A stretch of DNA of 64,000 nt. Origin: Phycisphaeraceae bacterium. GTDB taxonomy: Bacteria; Planctomycetota; Phycisphaerae; Phycisphaerales; UBA1924. Numbering within the stretch: position 1 is the stretch's first letter; every line of letters starts with the position of its first letter. Below are positions 1-7,294 of this stretch, piece after piece. The notes beneath the pieces are model-generated. The model did no database searches. It worked only from the letters and a program-made list of their open reading frames with translations, and was not told where the DNA came from. A program made the position numbers and the translations under genes. The DNA is taken from positions 1,488,001 to 1,552,000 of the forward strand of contig CP054186.1 of assembly GCA_015200025.1 (NCBI GenBank). The letters run 5' to 3'.

Positions 1-1
1 G

Positions 2-646
2 CGTGACATCGACCCCACCGTGACGCTCGTGCCCGTCGAGTACGACGACGGCGGGATCCTCGTGCGGTTCTGGGTCGGCGCCAAGGTCATCAACAACGGC
101 GACGGGACCTGGACCTACGTCTACGCCGTCCACAACCTCAACTCCGACCGCAGCGGGCAGCGTTTCACCCTGCCCCGCAACCCCGGCGTGGTGATCTCGC
201 AGAACACCTTCCACGCCCCCTTCTCCCACTCGGGCGAGCCCTACTCCAACGCCGCCTGGGCCTACACCGAAGGCGGAAACTCGATCGAATGGTCCACCCA
301 GACCTTCGCCCAGAACGCCAACGCCAACGCGATCCGCTGGGGCACGGCGTACACCTTCACCATCCGCGCCAACACCGGGCCCGAGACGGGCACCGCCTCG
401 CTGGGGCTTTTCAAGCCCGGCACGCCCACCTCCCTGGCCGTCCAGTTGCCCGTGCCCGCCGGCATCCCCTGCGGCCCGGACTTCAACGGCGACGGGTTCC
501 TCGACTTCTTCGACCTCGACGCCTTCGTCGAGTGCTTCGAGGGCGTCGCGTGCCCGCCCGGGCGTGACGCCGACTACAACGGCGACGGGTTCATCGACTT
601 CTTCGACGCCGACGCCTTCGTCGAGGACTTCGAGGCCGGCTGCTGA
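2..646 (+). CDS. Secreted protein with C-terminal GC-type dockerin module, 5' end cut by window
   Basis: The reading frame is open to the left edge, so the true start lies outside the window and the apparent GTG at 20 is probably internal. The first ~140 visible residues are beta-rich and contain phrases such as VHNLNSDRSG and TYTFTIRANTG, but I recognise no named family there. The last ~58 residues hold two 12-residue calcium loops of the pattern DxNxDGxxDFFD, each followed by FV-x-x-FE, and the protein ends in Gly-Cys. This is the GC-type dockerin tail known from planctomycete secreted proteins and shared with four other genes here. It probably serves surface anchoring or sorting, but its partner is unknown. 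A strong terminator follows the stop. Confidence 0.75.
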   Translation, partial: RDIDPTVTLVPVEYDDGGILVRFWVGAKVINNGDGTWTYVYAVHNLNSDRSGQRFTLPRNPGVVISQNTFHAPFSHSGEPYSNAAWAYTEGGNSIEWSTQTFAQNANANAIRWGTAYTFTIRANTGPETGTASLGLFKPGTPTSLAVQLPVPAGIPCGPDFNGDGFLDFFDLDAFVECFEGVACPPGRDADYNGDGFIDFFDADAFVEDFEAGC

Positions 647-675
647 TCCCAACGCCTCGATGATGGAACATGAGC

Positions 676-706
676 AACGCCCGGCGCCCGACGGCCGGGC
701 GTTTTT
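676..706 (+). terminator. Rho-independent terminator after the first GC-dockerin gene
   Basis: A perfect 10-bp stem (676-685 pairs with 694-703) with an 8-base loop is followed by a run of five T (702-706). It sits 30 bases after the upstream stop codon and before the DUF1579 gene, so the two genes are separate transcripts. Confidence 0.85.
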
Positions 707-778
707 CATGCGCCCCGATGAGTCGCCCACCCGTTCGGGTGGTACCATGGCGCGACATCCACCGGAGGAGACTCGTCC

Positions 779-1258
779 ATGAACTGTGAACCCACCCCCC
801 ACCACCGCTGGCTCCACCAACTCGTCGGCGCGTGGTCGTTCGAGAACGAGTGCGTCATGGGTCCCTCCGGCGAGACCATGAAATCCACGGGGCGCGAGGT
901 CGTGCGGGCCGTCGGCGACCTCTGGGTCGTCGGCGAACTCACCGGGGCCATGCCCGACGGGTCGTCCATGACCGGCATCATGACCGTGGGGTACGACCCG
1001 GCGCGGTCGAAGTACGTCGGCTCCTGGATCGGCAGCCCCATGACCCACATGTTCGTCTACGAGGGCACACGCGACGGGAACACCCTCACCCTCGATACGA
1101 CCGGGCCCTCCTTCACCGACCCCAACGCCACCGCCCGCTACCAGGACGTCGTCGAGATTGTCAGCCCCGACCTCCGACGGCTGTACTCTCAGGCCCAGGG
1201 GCCCGACGGCTCGTGGGTCCGCTTCATGAACGCGACGTTCACACGCGTCCGCGGGTGA
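779..1258 (+). CDS. DUF1579 family protein
   Basis: 159 residues without a signal peptide. It matches the DUF1579 pattern throughout: an N-terminal GAWSFENECVMGPSGETM segment, then a VVRAVGDLWVVGEL strand pair, MTVGYDPARSKYVGSW in the middle and MFVYEG towards the end. The fold is expected to be a small lipocalin-like beta barrel of unknown function. The ATG start is supported by a strong GGAGGAG ribosome site about 9 bases upstream. The preceding GGTACCATGG contains a TACCAT -10-like hexamer. The gene is monocistronic, between two terminators and convergent with the next gene. Family membership is confident; function is not known. Confidence 0.8.
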   Translation: MNCEPTPHHRWLHQLVGAWSFENECVMGPSGETMKSTGREVVRAVGDLWVVGELTGAMPDGSSMTGIMTVGYDPARSKYVGSWIGSPMTHMFVYEGTRDGNTLTLDTTGPSFTDPNATARYQDVVEIVSPDLRRLYSQAQGPDGSWVRFMNATFTRVRG

Positions 1259-1283
1259 TCAAGGTCCATGCGCCTCGGGCAAG

Positions 1284-1310
1284 AAAAACGCCCCGGCGGC
1301 CGGGGCGTTT
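1284..1310 (-). terminator. Terminator between convergent genes (better in minus orientation)
   Basis: An 11-bp perfect stem (1286-1296 with 1300-1310) has a 3-base loop. Read on the minus strand it is followed by five T, so it ends the minus-strand GC-dockerin gene. On the plus strand the T run is only three bases long, but it may also stop the DUF1579 transcript. Confidence 0.8.
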
Positions 1311-1359
1311 GACCGAGTATCCATGAATGTGCGCGGGGCTCGCCCCCGGCCCGAGCGCC

Positions 1360-2055
1360 TCAGCAACCCGCGTCGAACTCGTCGACGAAGTCCTGGAAAT
1401 CGAAGAAGTCGACGAACCCGTCGTCGTTGAAGTCGGCGGAGGCCCCGTCCGGGCACGCGAAGCCCTCGAAGCAATCGACGTAGTCCTGGAAGTCGAAGAA
1501 ATCGACGAACCCGTCGCCGTTGAAGTCCGCCGCGCACCCGTCGTCGTCGATCCGCCGGGCGACGATGAACTCGTTGACGCCGGCCCCGCCGATGGCGAGC
1601 AGGTTGGACCAGAGCATCTCGCCCTCGGGGACATCGACCGAGGACGTGCCCGCCCAGACCAGGCTCTCGCCCACACTCTCGGGAACCCAATAGGCCAGCT
1701 CGAACTGGTCGTTGACGAACCGCCCGATACAGAACGTCGGGCCGTTGTGGAAGCCGCCGCTGCCCGAGTAGCACTCGAACGGGCCGACGGGGAGGTAGGA
1801 CGGATCGCCCACGAAATCGTTGATCGGGCTGATGTCCTGCTGGCGGTCGCCGAAGATGACCCACCCGAAGCCCTGCCCGGGGACCCACGACCCGTCGCTG
1901 TTGGTCAGGGTGAGCGCGAATTCGTAGCGGTATAGACCGCCATCGGCGTCCGAGACCGAGTACGTCATCTCCAGCGGCTGCGCCGAGGCCACGCCGCCCG
2001 CGATCGCGGCGAGACCCGCGACCACACACCAACGACCCGCACGACAGAACAGCAT
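1360..2055 (-). CDS. Secreted protein with GC-type dockerin tail
   Basis: 231 residues. I chose the ATG at 2055 rather than an upstream in-frame start because GAGGAGG lies 6-7 bases before it and the protein then opens with a clean signal peptide (hydrophobic core VVAGLAAIAGG, cleavage after ASA). The middle ~150 residues are beta-rich with one repeated motif style (FGWVIFGD, LAYWVPESVG) and no recognised family. The C-terminus carries two calcium loops (DFNGDGFVDFFDFQD and a DFNDDG version) and ends in Gly-Cys. The loop variant DFFDFQ, in place of DFFDLD, sets it slightly apart from its neighbours. Probably exported and held at the cell surface; function unknown. Confidence 0.8.
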   Translation of the reverse strand: MLFCRAGRWCVVAGLAAIAGGVASAQPLEMTYSVSDADGGLYRYEFALTLTNSDGSWVPGQGFGWVIFGDRQQDISPINDFVGDPSYLPVGPFECYSGSGGFHNGPTFCIGRFVNDQFELAYWVPESVGESLVWAGTSSVDVPEGEMLWSNLLAIGGAGVNEFIVARRIDDDGCAADFNGDGFVDFFDFQDYVDCFEGFACPDGASADFNDDGFVDFFDFQDFVDEFDAGC

Positions 2056-2144
2056 AAGTACCTCCTCAATTGGTCGGTTCAAGAACACGTTCGCATTCTC
2101 AATGAACGGATGGAATCCCGCAAGTCAAAGTTGCATCCGGGATC

Positions 2145-2170
2145 GAAAAAAATCCCCCCTCGTGGGGGGG
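2145..2170 (-). terminator. Terminator of the CHRD-domain gene
   Basis: Six C at 2154-2159 pair with G at 2164-2170 across a TCGT loop. On the minus strand the hairpin is followed by seven T (2146-2152 read in reverse). It lies just beyond the stop of the CHRD gene and upstream of the next minus-strand gene. Confidence 0.75.
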
Positions 2171-2221
2171 AAGAAGCGTGAGCGAGCCTTGGAAGGATCC
2201 GGCCCGGGTCGTGCGTGATGG

Positions 2222-3511
2222 TCAGCAGCCGGCCTCGAAGGCCTCGACGAAGGCGTCGAGGTCGAAGAAATCGACGAACCCGTCGCCGTTGAAATCAGCG
2301 TCCTTGCCGGGCGGGCAGCCACCGCCCTCGAAGCACTCGACGAAGGCGTCGAGGTCGAAGAAGTCGACAAACCCGTCGTCGTTAAAATCGGCGGGGCACG
2401 TGGGCGGTGGCGCGGCGTCGCGCCAGACGACCTGCCCGCGGAGCTCGCCGCCGGGGAAGGCGTTGGTGTGGATGTTCACGTAGGTCAGGTCGTCGAGGAT
2501 CGAGGCCTCGTCGCCGGCGGGGTACGACCATGAGCCGAGCTTGCGTGCGCCCAGGACGAGCCCGTGGCGGACGCCCGCGTTGACGCCTACGGGCGCATAC
2601 CCGTGGATATGGGCGGCGATCTCGGCCCCGCCGCCGAGCTGGTGACGGATGTCGTACCCGTACGTGTCCAGGGTCCGGTTGATCCCGCAGAGCGCGCACC
2701 CGACGGAGTTGATCGCGGTGGTCGGGGGCACCTCCTGGAGCGCGTCGATGGGGTTCACGGAGCTGACGATCTGCCCGCGGATCTCGCCGCCCGGGAACGC
2801 GCCCGTGTGGACGTTGACATAGAACAACCCGTCCAGGATGTCCTGCTCGGCCCCGTCGGCGAATGCCCACGCGCCGGTCTTGACCACGCCACCCGGCAGG
2901 CCGTGCACGACGCCCGAGTTCACGCCGTAGTTCGAACGCCCGTGGATGTGCGCGGCGACCTCGCCGACGACCCCGTCGGTCACGATGTGGTACCGGAGGT
3001 TGTTGGCGGCCTCGTCGATCATGAACAGCCCGAACCCGCGGGCCGTGCTCGCGTTCGCGGGGACTTCCTGCCCGCCGTCGAGGTCCGCCACGAGGTCGAC
3101 GATCTGCCCGCGGATCTCACCCCCGGGGAACGTGGAACTGTGGATGTTGACGTACGTGCGCCCGGCGAGGATCGCCGCCTCTTGGGCTTCGCTGAACGAC
3201 CACGCGCCGACCTTGAGACGCCCCGCGGGCAGCGCATGGACGACACCCGCGTTCACGCCCGGGTCCGCGACCCCGTGGATGTGCGCGGCGGTCTCGGTCG
3301 AGCCCAGGTCCCAGTAGACGATGCGGTACCGCATCACGTTGGTCTCGGTGTTCACCTCGAACACGCCGCACCCGCGCGCCCGGCTCTGGTTCGATGGGAC
3401 TTCCTGAAGGCCCGAGAGCAGGCACACCATCCGCCTGACCTCGGCCTCCGCGAGGGTCGTCCACCCCGCGAGGGCTACCACGCACGCCGCCGACACGATC
3501 GACTTTCTCAT
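2222..3511 (-). CDS. Triple CHRD-domain secreted protein with GC-type dockerin tail
   Basis: 429 residues. A signal peptide (residues 1-23, cleavage after AEA) is followed by three consecutive CHRD domains at about 27-138, 139-250 and 251-365. Each carries the signatures AAHIHG, G.W.(x)..A.IL.G..YVNIH and FPGGE(I/L)RGQ. CHRD domains are named after chordin; their bacterial role is unsettled. The tail (about 374-429) has two DFN-x-DGFVDFFDLDAFVE loops and ends in Gly-Cys. The start is supported by GGGAGGT ahead of the ATG. The third CHRD copy is more divergent (it contains extra Cys in CALCGINR). Probably an envelope or extracellular protein; substrate or partner unknown. Confidence 0.88.
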   Translation of the reverse strand: MRKSIVSAACVVALAGWTTLAEAEVRRMVCLLSGLQEVPSNQSRARGCGVFEVNTETNVMRYRIVYWDLGSTETAAHIHGVADPGVNAGVVHALPAGRLKVGAWSFSEAQEAAILAGRTYVNIHSSTFPGGEIRGQIVDLVADLDGGQEVPANASTARGFGLFMIDEAANNLRYHIVTDGVVGEVAAHIHGRSNYGVNSGVVHGLPGGVVKTGAWAFADGAEQDILDGLFYVNVHTGAFPGGEIRGQIVSSVNPIDALQEVPPTTAINSVGCALCGINRTLDTYGYDIRHQLGGGAEIAAHIHGYAPVGVNAGVRHGLVLGARKLGSWSYPAGDEASILDDLTYVNIHTNAFPGGELRGQVVWRDAAPPPTCPADFNDDGFVDFFDLDAFVECFEGGGCPPGKDADFNGDGFVDFFDLDAFVEAFEAGC

Positions 3512-3946
3512 GACCGGACCTCCCTTTGCAATCTCCTTCCGCTCGCGTCCGAGACCGCGATCGCGGGCTCGTCACGCGAGCGGCACCCACATCGTGGTAT
3601 ACCGCATGACGATTCTCGGGCATTGCGGGATTCCGCCGTTTACCTCAAGAACGGTGCAACGCACCGTCGCCGGGGCTATTCAAGACGTTGTTGTCTGTTG
3701 ATTTGCGGGTGAAGCAGCGCTCCCGGGCGATCCGGGCAGGGCCGAGAATCCCACGGCGGATCGTGCCCGGGGGGTTCGCGGCGGGAGAATGAAGAAATCC
3801 GATCACCCCGCGATATTTCCACGTCATGATGCTGCAAGGTTGCCCCCGCGTCGGTCAAGTTCTGGTGAGGCCCGCGTGAACGTCGGGCCACGGCAGGACA
3901 CACACCCCGGGGGGCATCCCCGGGCCAACCGAACAGGAGCCTTGTC
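3512..3946. other. Intergenic region between divergent GC-dockerin genes
   Basis: About 435 bases with no convincing gene. It must hold the promoters of the divergent CHRD gene and the large plus-strand gene, but I see no clear -35/-10 pair. A perfect 12-base palindrome, CCGCGATCGCGG, lies at 3555-3566. A ribosome site (AGGAG) immediately precedes the plus-strand ATG. Confidence 0.4.
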
Positions 3947-6265
3947 ATGAAGAGCATCGCGAATCGTCTTGTTGTTCCCCTTGTGTTGGTCGGGATCGCC
4001 GGGAGCGCGCTGGGGCAGCCCTCGGCCTCGGAGAGCTTTGAGTACTCGTTGGGCACGCCGCTCTTCGGGCAGAACGGGGGGCTCGGGTTCTCGACCCCGT
4101 GGCAGAGCGCGGGGTACGGGAGCTGGGGGATGTCCTCGATGAACGAGGTCGTGATCCGCAACGGCCTGATGATGACGTCCGCGGGCGGGCGCACGGAGAG
4201 CGGGGTGGGCGGGGGTCAACGGACGCTGACCACCCCGATCGCCGGGACACCGGGCACCTCCGCGTGGGTTTCCTTCGTCGCCCGGCGGATGACGGGCTCG
4301 ACCTCGACGAGCTGGCTGGGCGTGAAGCTGCCCTCGACGGGCGGCTCGCCCTTCCTCTTCCTGGGTCAGCCCTTCGGCCGGGCGCACTGGGGCGCGGACC
4401 ACGGCGGGGCGGGCGGGATCGTCGAGAGCGCCGAGGCCGCCTCGGTGGCGCACATCGTCGCCCGCATCGACTTCCGCGCCGGGCCCGACGATGTCCGTGT
4501 CTGGATCAACCCCGAGATCGACAACGCGCCCGCCGACGCCGACGCGGCCCTGACGCTGCTGAGCTACGGCGACTTCCAGAACATCACCAAGGTCCTCATC
4601 GAGACCGGCACCACCGCGGGCGCCCAGACCGGCGCCATCGACGAGGTCCGCGTCGCCGATTCGTTCGGCGAGGCCGTCCCGATGGAGGACGGCTCGGTCT
4701 ACCGCGGCAAGCCCAAGAAGAAGAAGGCCAACACCTCCATCTGCGTCTCGTGCTTCAGCTGGGGGCTGACGCAGCAGGCCTTCCGCCGGCAGAACCCTGG
4801 GATCGACACCTTCGGCGTCGATTCCGAGATCGACTCGGCCGGCGTGTCGATGGCGATCAGCCCCGGCGAGTTCCCGCCCGGCTCGGTGATGCGTCACAAG
4901 TACAAGGGGTGGGACGGGACCATCAAGGGCAGCACCGGCGTCCGCCGCCAGGCGGACGGGAACATCGCGATGGAGCTGGACTTCCCCGGGGCCGCGGCGG
5001 TCCGGGTCGTCGTCCGGGAGCCCGACGGCACGATCATCACCGACGAGGTGACCCCCGGCGAGTTCCGCTACTGGGTCAACGGCGGGGCCGTCAACCCCTG
5101 GGGCCCGTGTCCGGACGGCTCCTTCCCCGAATGGCGTCACACGCTGGTTTTCTACGACCCGCCGAAGCTGGTGAACTGGCAGTACATCTACTTTGAGTTC
5201 GTCTGGACGTACGGGTGCGGCGGCTCGACGAGCACGAACCGGACGATCACGGTCTCGCCGATCTTCGACGCCGCCGGGCTCGGGGTCGCGGGGATCGGCA
5301 CGATGGAGCTCGAGGCGAGCGGTCCCATGTCCGAGTTCACGATCAGGGACTGCGCCGACGTCCCGCACACCATCGCGCCGGAGTCCACGATGCCGGACCT
5401 GACGGTGTCCGGGTTGGGGAACGTCCTGGTGCAGTCCCGCTGCGACGACGGGACGCAGTGCACCGACAACACCCGCCGGAAGATCCGCGCTACCGGGATC
5501 GGCTCGGAGGGGCAGGACGGCGTAGAGATCCGGCTCCCCGCGCCCGCCTTGAGGACCAAGGGGCAGTTCACCCTGGGCGAGTTGTCGCGGGGCACGGGCG
5601 AGGCCGTCGCCCGCCGACGCGGGACCGACGCCTCGGGCGTCGAGAGCGACCTTGAGTCGGTCTCGATCCACGGCGACAACGGGCGGTCGATCGTCACCCC
5701 CGACTTCTCCGCCCTGGGCTCGACGCACTTCACCGTCACCGGGTTCGACGCGACCGGGCATGTCGTGGTGGATGAGGTGTTCCCCAACGGCACCCCGATC
5801 ATCCTCGAGCACGTCATCTGCCCGCCCAACCAGGTGCTCGTCTGGGGCTGGTGGACCTACTGGCACTGGAACCCCTGGCCCACCAGCGGGTACTGGAACA
5901 CGATCTGGACGGTCGTGGGCTGCAGCTCCCTGGGCACCGGCGGCGGCGGCAACACCTCGACCGAACGCGTCGTCATCAGCCCCGTCGAGCCGGTCGTGAC
6001 GGGCGAGACCACCGGCGTCTCGCTCACCGCCCGCGGGACGAGCGAGATCGAGGTCTTCGGGCTCGGCGTCGAAGACTCCACGGCCCCCTGCCTCGCCGAC
6101 TACAACGACGACGGGTTCGTCGACTTCTTCGACCTCGACGCGTACATCGAGTGCTTCGAAGGGCTGTCTTGCCCCGACGGGCGGTCCGCGGACTTCAACG
6201 GCGACGGGTTCGTCGACTTCTTCGACCTCGACGACTACATCGTCTCGTTCGAGACCGGGTGCTGA
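3947..6265 (+). CDS. Large secreted protein with GC-type dockerin tail
   Basis: 772 residues with a signal peptide (about 1-23, cleavage near ALG-Q). Residues ~27-230 look like a concanavalin/laminin-G-like sandwich (SFEYSLGTPLF at the start, then WVSFVARR and AIDEVRVAD near the end), a common architecture of planctomycete secreted proteins. A basic linker (KPKKKK) follows, then a long beta-rich middle with two similar aromatic segments (WQYIYFEFVWTYGCGG and NTIWTVVGCSSLG) each followed by the STxRxxxxSP pattern, which suggests an internal duplication of ~200 residues. The end has two DFFDLDxYI loops and Gly-Cys. AGGAG precedes the ATG. Probably surface anchored; function unknown. Confidence 0.78.
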   Translation: MKSIANRLVVPLVLVGIAGSALGQPSASESFEYSLGTPLFGQNGGLGFSTPWQSAGYGSWGMSSMNEVVIRNGLMMTSAGGRTESGVGGGQRTLTTPIAGTPGTSAWVSFVARRMTGSTSTSWLGVKLPSTGGSPFLFLGQPFGRAHWGADHGGAGGIVESAEAASVAHIVARIDFRAGPDDVRVWINPEIDNAPADADAALTLLSYGDFQNITKVLIETGTTAGAQTGAIDEVRVADSFGEAVPMEDGSVYRGKPKKKKANTSICVSCFSWGLTQQAFRRQNPGIDTFGVDSEIDSAGVSMAISPGEFPPGSVMRHKYKGWDGTIKGSTGVRRQADGNIAMELDFPGAAAVRVVVREPDGTIITDEVTPGEFRYWVNGGAVNPWGPCPDGSFPEWRHTLVFYDPPKLVNWQYIYFEFVWTYGCGGSTSTNRTITVSPIFDAAGLGVAGIGTMELEASGPMSEFTIRDCADVPHTIAPESTMPDLTVSGLGNVLVQSRCDDGTQCTDNTRRKIRATGIGSEGQDGVEIRLPAPALRTKGQFTLGELSRGTGEAVARRRGTDASGVESDLESVSIHGDNGRSIVTPDFSALGSTHFTVTGFDATGHVVVDEVFPNGTPIILEHVICPPNQVLVWGWWTYWHWNPWPTSGYWNTIWTVVGCSSLGTGGGGNTSTERVVISPVEPVVTGETTGVSLTARGTSEIEVFGLGVEDSTAPCLADYNDDGFVDFFDLDAYIECFEGLSCPDGRSADFNGDGFVDFFDLDDYIVSFETGC

Positions 6266-6284
6266 GCCCCGCGTCATCGGCTCT

Positions 6285-6317
6285 CAGGCCGCGCTCGGGA
6301 ACGGGCGCGGCCTGTTT
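6285..6317 (+). terminator. Terminator after the large GC-dockerin gene
   Basis: A perfect 10-bp stem (6285-6294 with 6305-6314) and a 10-base loop, followed by a short TTT. It lies 20 bases past the stop codon. Confidence 0.65.
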
Positions 6318-6471
6318 CATTCCGGGAGCTCGCTCGGCGGCGAGATGTCCGGCGGGCACGGCGGGGGAGGCTGAAATCCCGCCCGACCTTCGCCGTAATA
6401 GAATCAAAGAAGCACGCCGGCGCTCCCCATACACCCCACCCCGCGCCGGGCCGGGGCCTCTCAGGTGACCC

Positions 6472-7080
6472 ATGCCTCACACCGCCAGCCGCGCGAGACC
6501 CCACCGAGGTCGGGTCCGCTTTTTCATGCAGTTCATCGCGAACCCGACGATGATCGGGGCGGTCGCGCCCAGTTCGGCCCGCCTCGCCCGCGCCATGGTC
6601 GACGCGATCGACACCGGCCCGGGCCAACGGATCGCCGAGTACGGGCCCGGGACGGGCGTCTTTACCGATGAGATTCTGCGCCGGCTCGACCCCAAGGCCC
6701 GTTTCTTCGCGGTCGAGCGGAACACTGCGCTGGCGGACGTGCTCAAGGCCCGTCTCCCCGACCTCCACCTGCACGCCGCGAGCGTCGAGGAGATCGAACG
6801 CATCTGCCGCGAGGAGGGCGTCGAGCAGCTCGACTCGATCATCAGCGGGCTGCCCTGGGCCAGCTTCCCCGAGAGCCTCCAGCGGCGGATCCTCGACGCC
6901 ACCATCCGCGTGCTGCGGCCCGGGGGCACGTTGGTCACCTTCGGGTACCACGTCGGCCTCTTCACGCCCGCCGGGCGACGGTTCAAGAAGCTCCTGCCTG
7001 AGTATTTCTCCACGATCACCCGAGGCCGGTACATCTGGCGGAATACCCCCCCGGCGTTCGTCCTGAGGTGTACCCGGTAG
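6472..7080 (+). CDS. Phospholipid N-methyltransferase-like SAM-dependent methyltransferase
   Basis: 202 residues. The N-terminal FFMQFIANPTMIGAVAPSS segment is typical of PmtA-like phospholipid N-methyltransferases, which use S-adenosylmethionine to methylate phosphatidylethanolamine at the inner membrane. SAM-binding motif I is visible as AEYGPGTGVFT (about 53-63). An acidic strand end follows (FFAVERN), then LDSIISGLPWASFP, and a late RPGGTLVTFGYH strand. The size is right for the bacterial PmtA group. It could instead act on another lipid or small molecule; the family is firm, the exact substrate is inferred. It stands alone between a terminator and a 215-base gap. A TAGAAT hexamer about 70 bases upstream could be its -10. 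Confidence 0.75.
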   Translation: MPHTASRARPHRGRVRFFMQFIANPTMIGAVAPSSARLARAMVDAIDTGPGQRIAEYGPGTGVFTDEILRRLDPKARFFAVERNTALADVLKARLPDLHLHAASVEEIERICREEGVEQLDSIISGLPWASFPESLQRRILDATIRVLRPGGTLVTFGYHVGLFTPAGRRFKKLLPEYFSTITRGRYIWRNTPPAFVLRCTR

Positions 7081-7142
7081 GGGCCGGGGTGCCGGGGAGG
7101 TATCGGCCCGGTCCCGCACGGTTCCATGCGTGCCTTGATGGG

Positions 7143-7170
7143 TTGAAAAGTCCTATAACCATTATAGTAA
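7143..7170 (+). promoter_or_regulatory. AT-rich inverted repeat and -10-like TTATAG motif
   Basis: CTATAA (7153-7158) and TTATAG (7162-7167) form a perfect inverted repeat with a 3-base spacer, in an otherwise GC-rich gap of 215 bases. A TTGAAA (7143-7148) precedes it. The same TTATAG-plus-AT motif, in gene orientation, occurs upstream of both Cys-rich cassette operons. It may be a promoter or operator for the Pro/Tyr/Trp-rich protein gene downstream. Confidence 0.4.
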
Positions 7171-7294
7171 GCGACCACAAACATGAAAGCGGGCCGCATC
7201 ACAGAAAGTCGGCACCTTCCCGAGCATGGGGCGTAAAACGTCAGTGCGGCGACGGTTTCGCAGCGGGTGTGGGGACGCCGCGAGGGTACAGGCC

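Noticed and set aside
3824..6277. 817-codon minus-strand frame opposite the large GC-dockerin gene
   Set aside because: It mirrors the plus-strand coding gene, which has a signal peptide, ribosome site and a recognised tail; the mirror has none.
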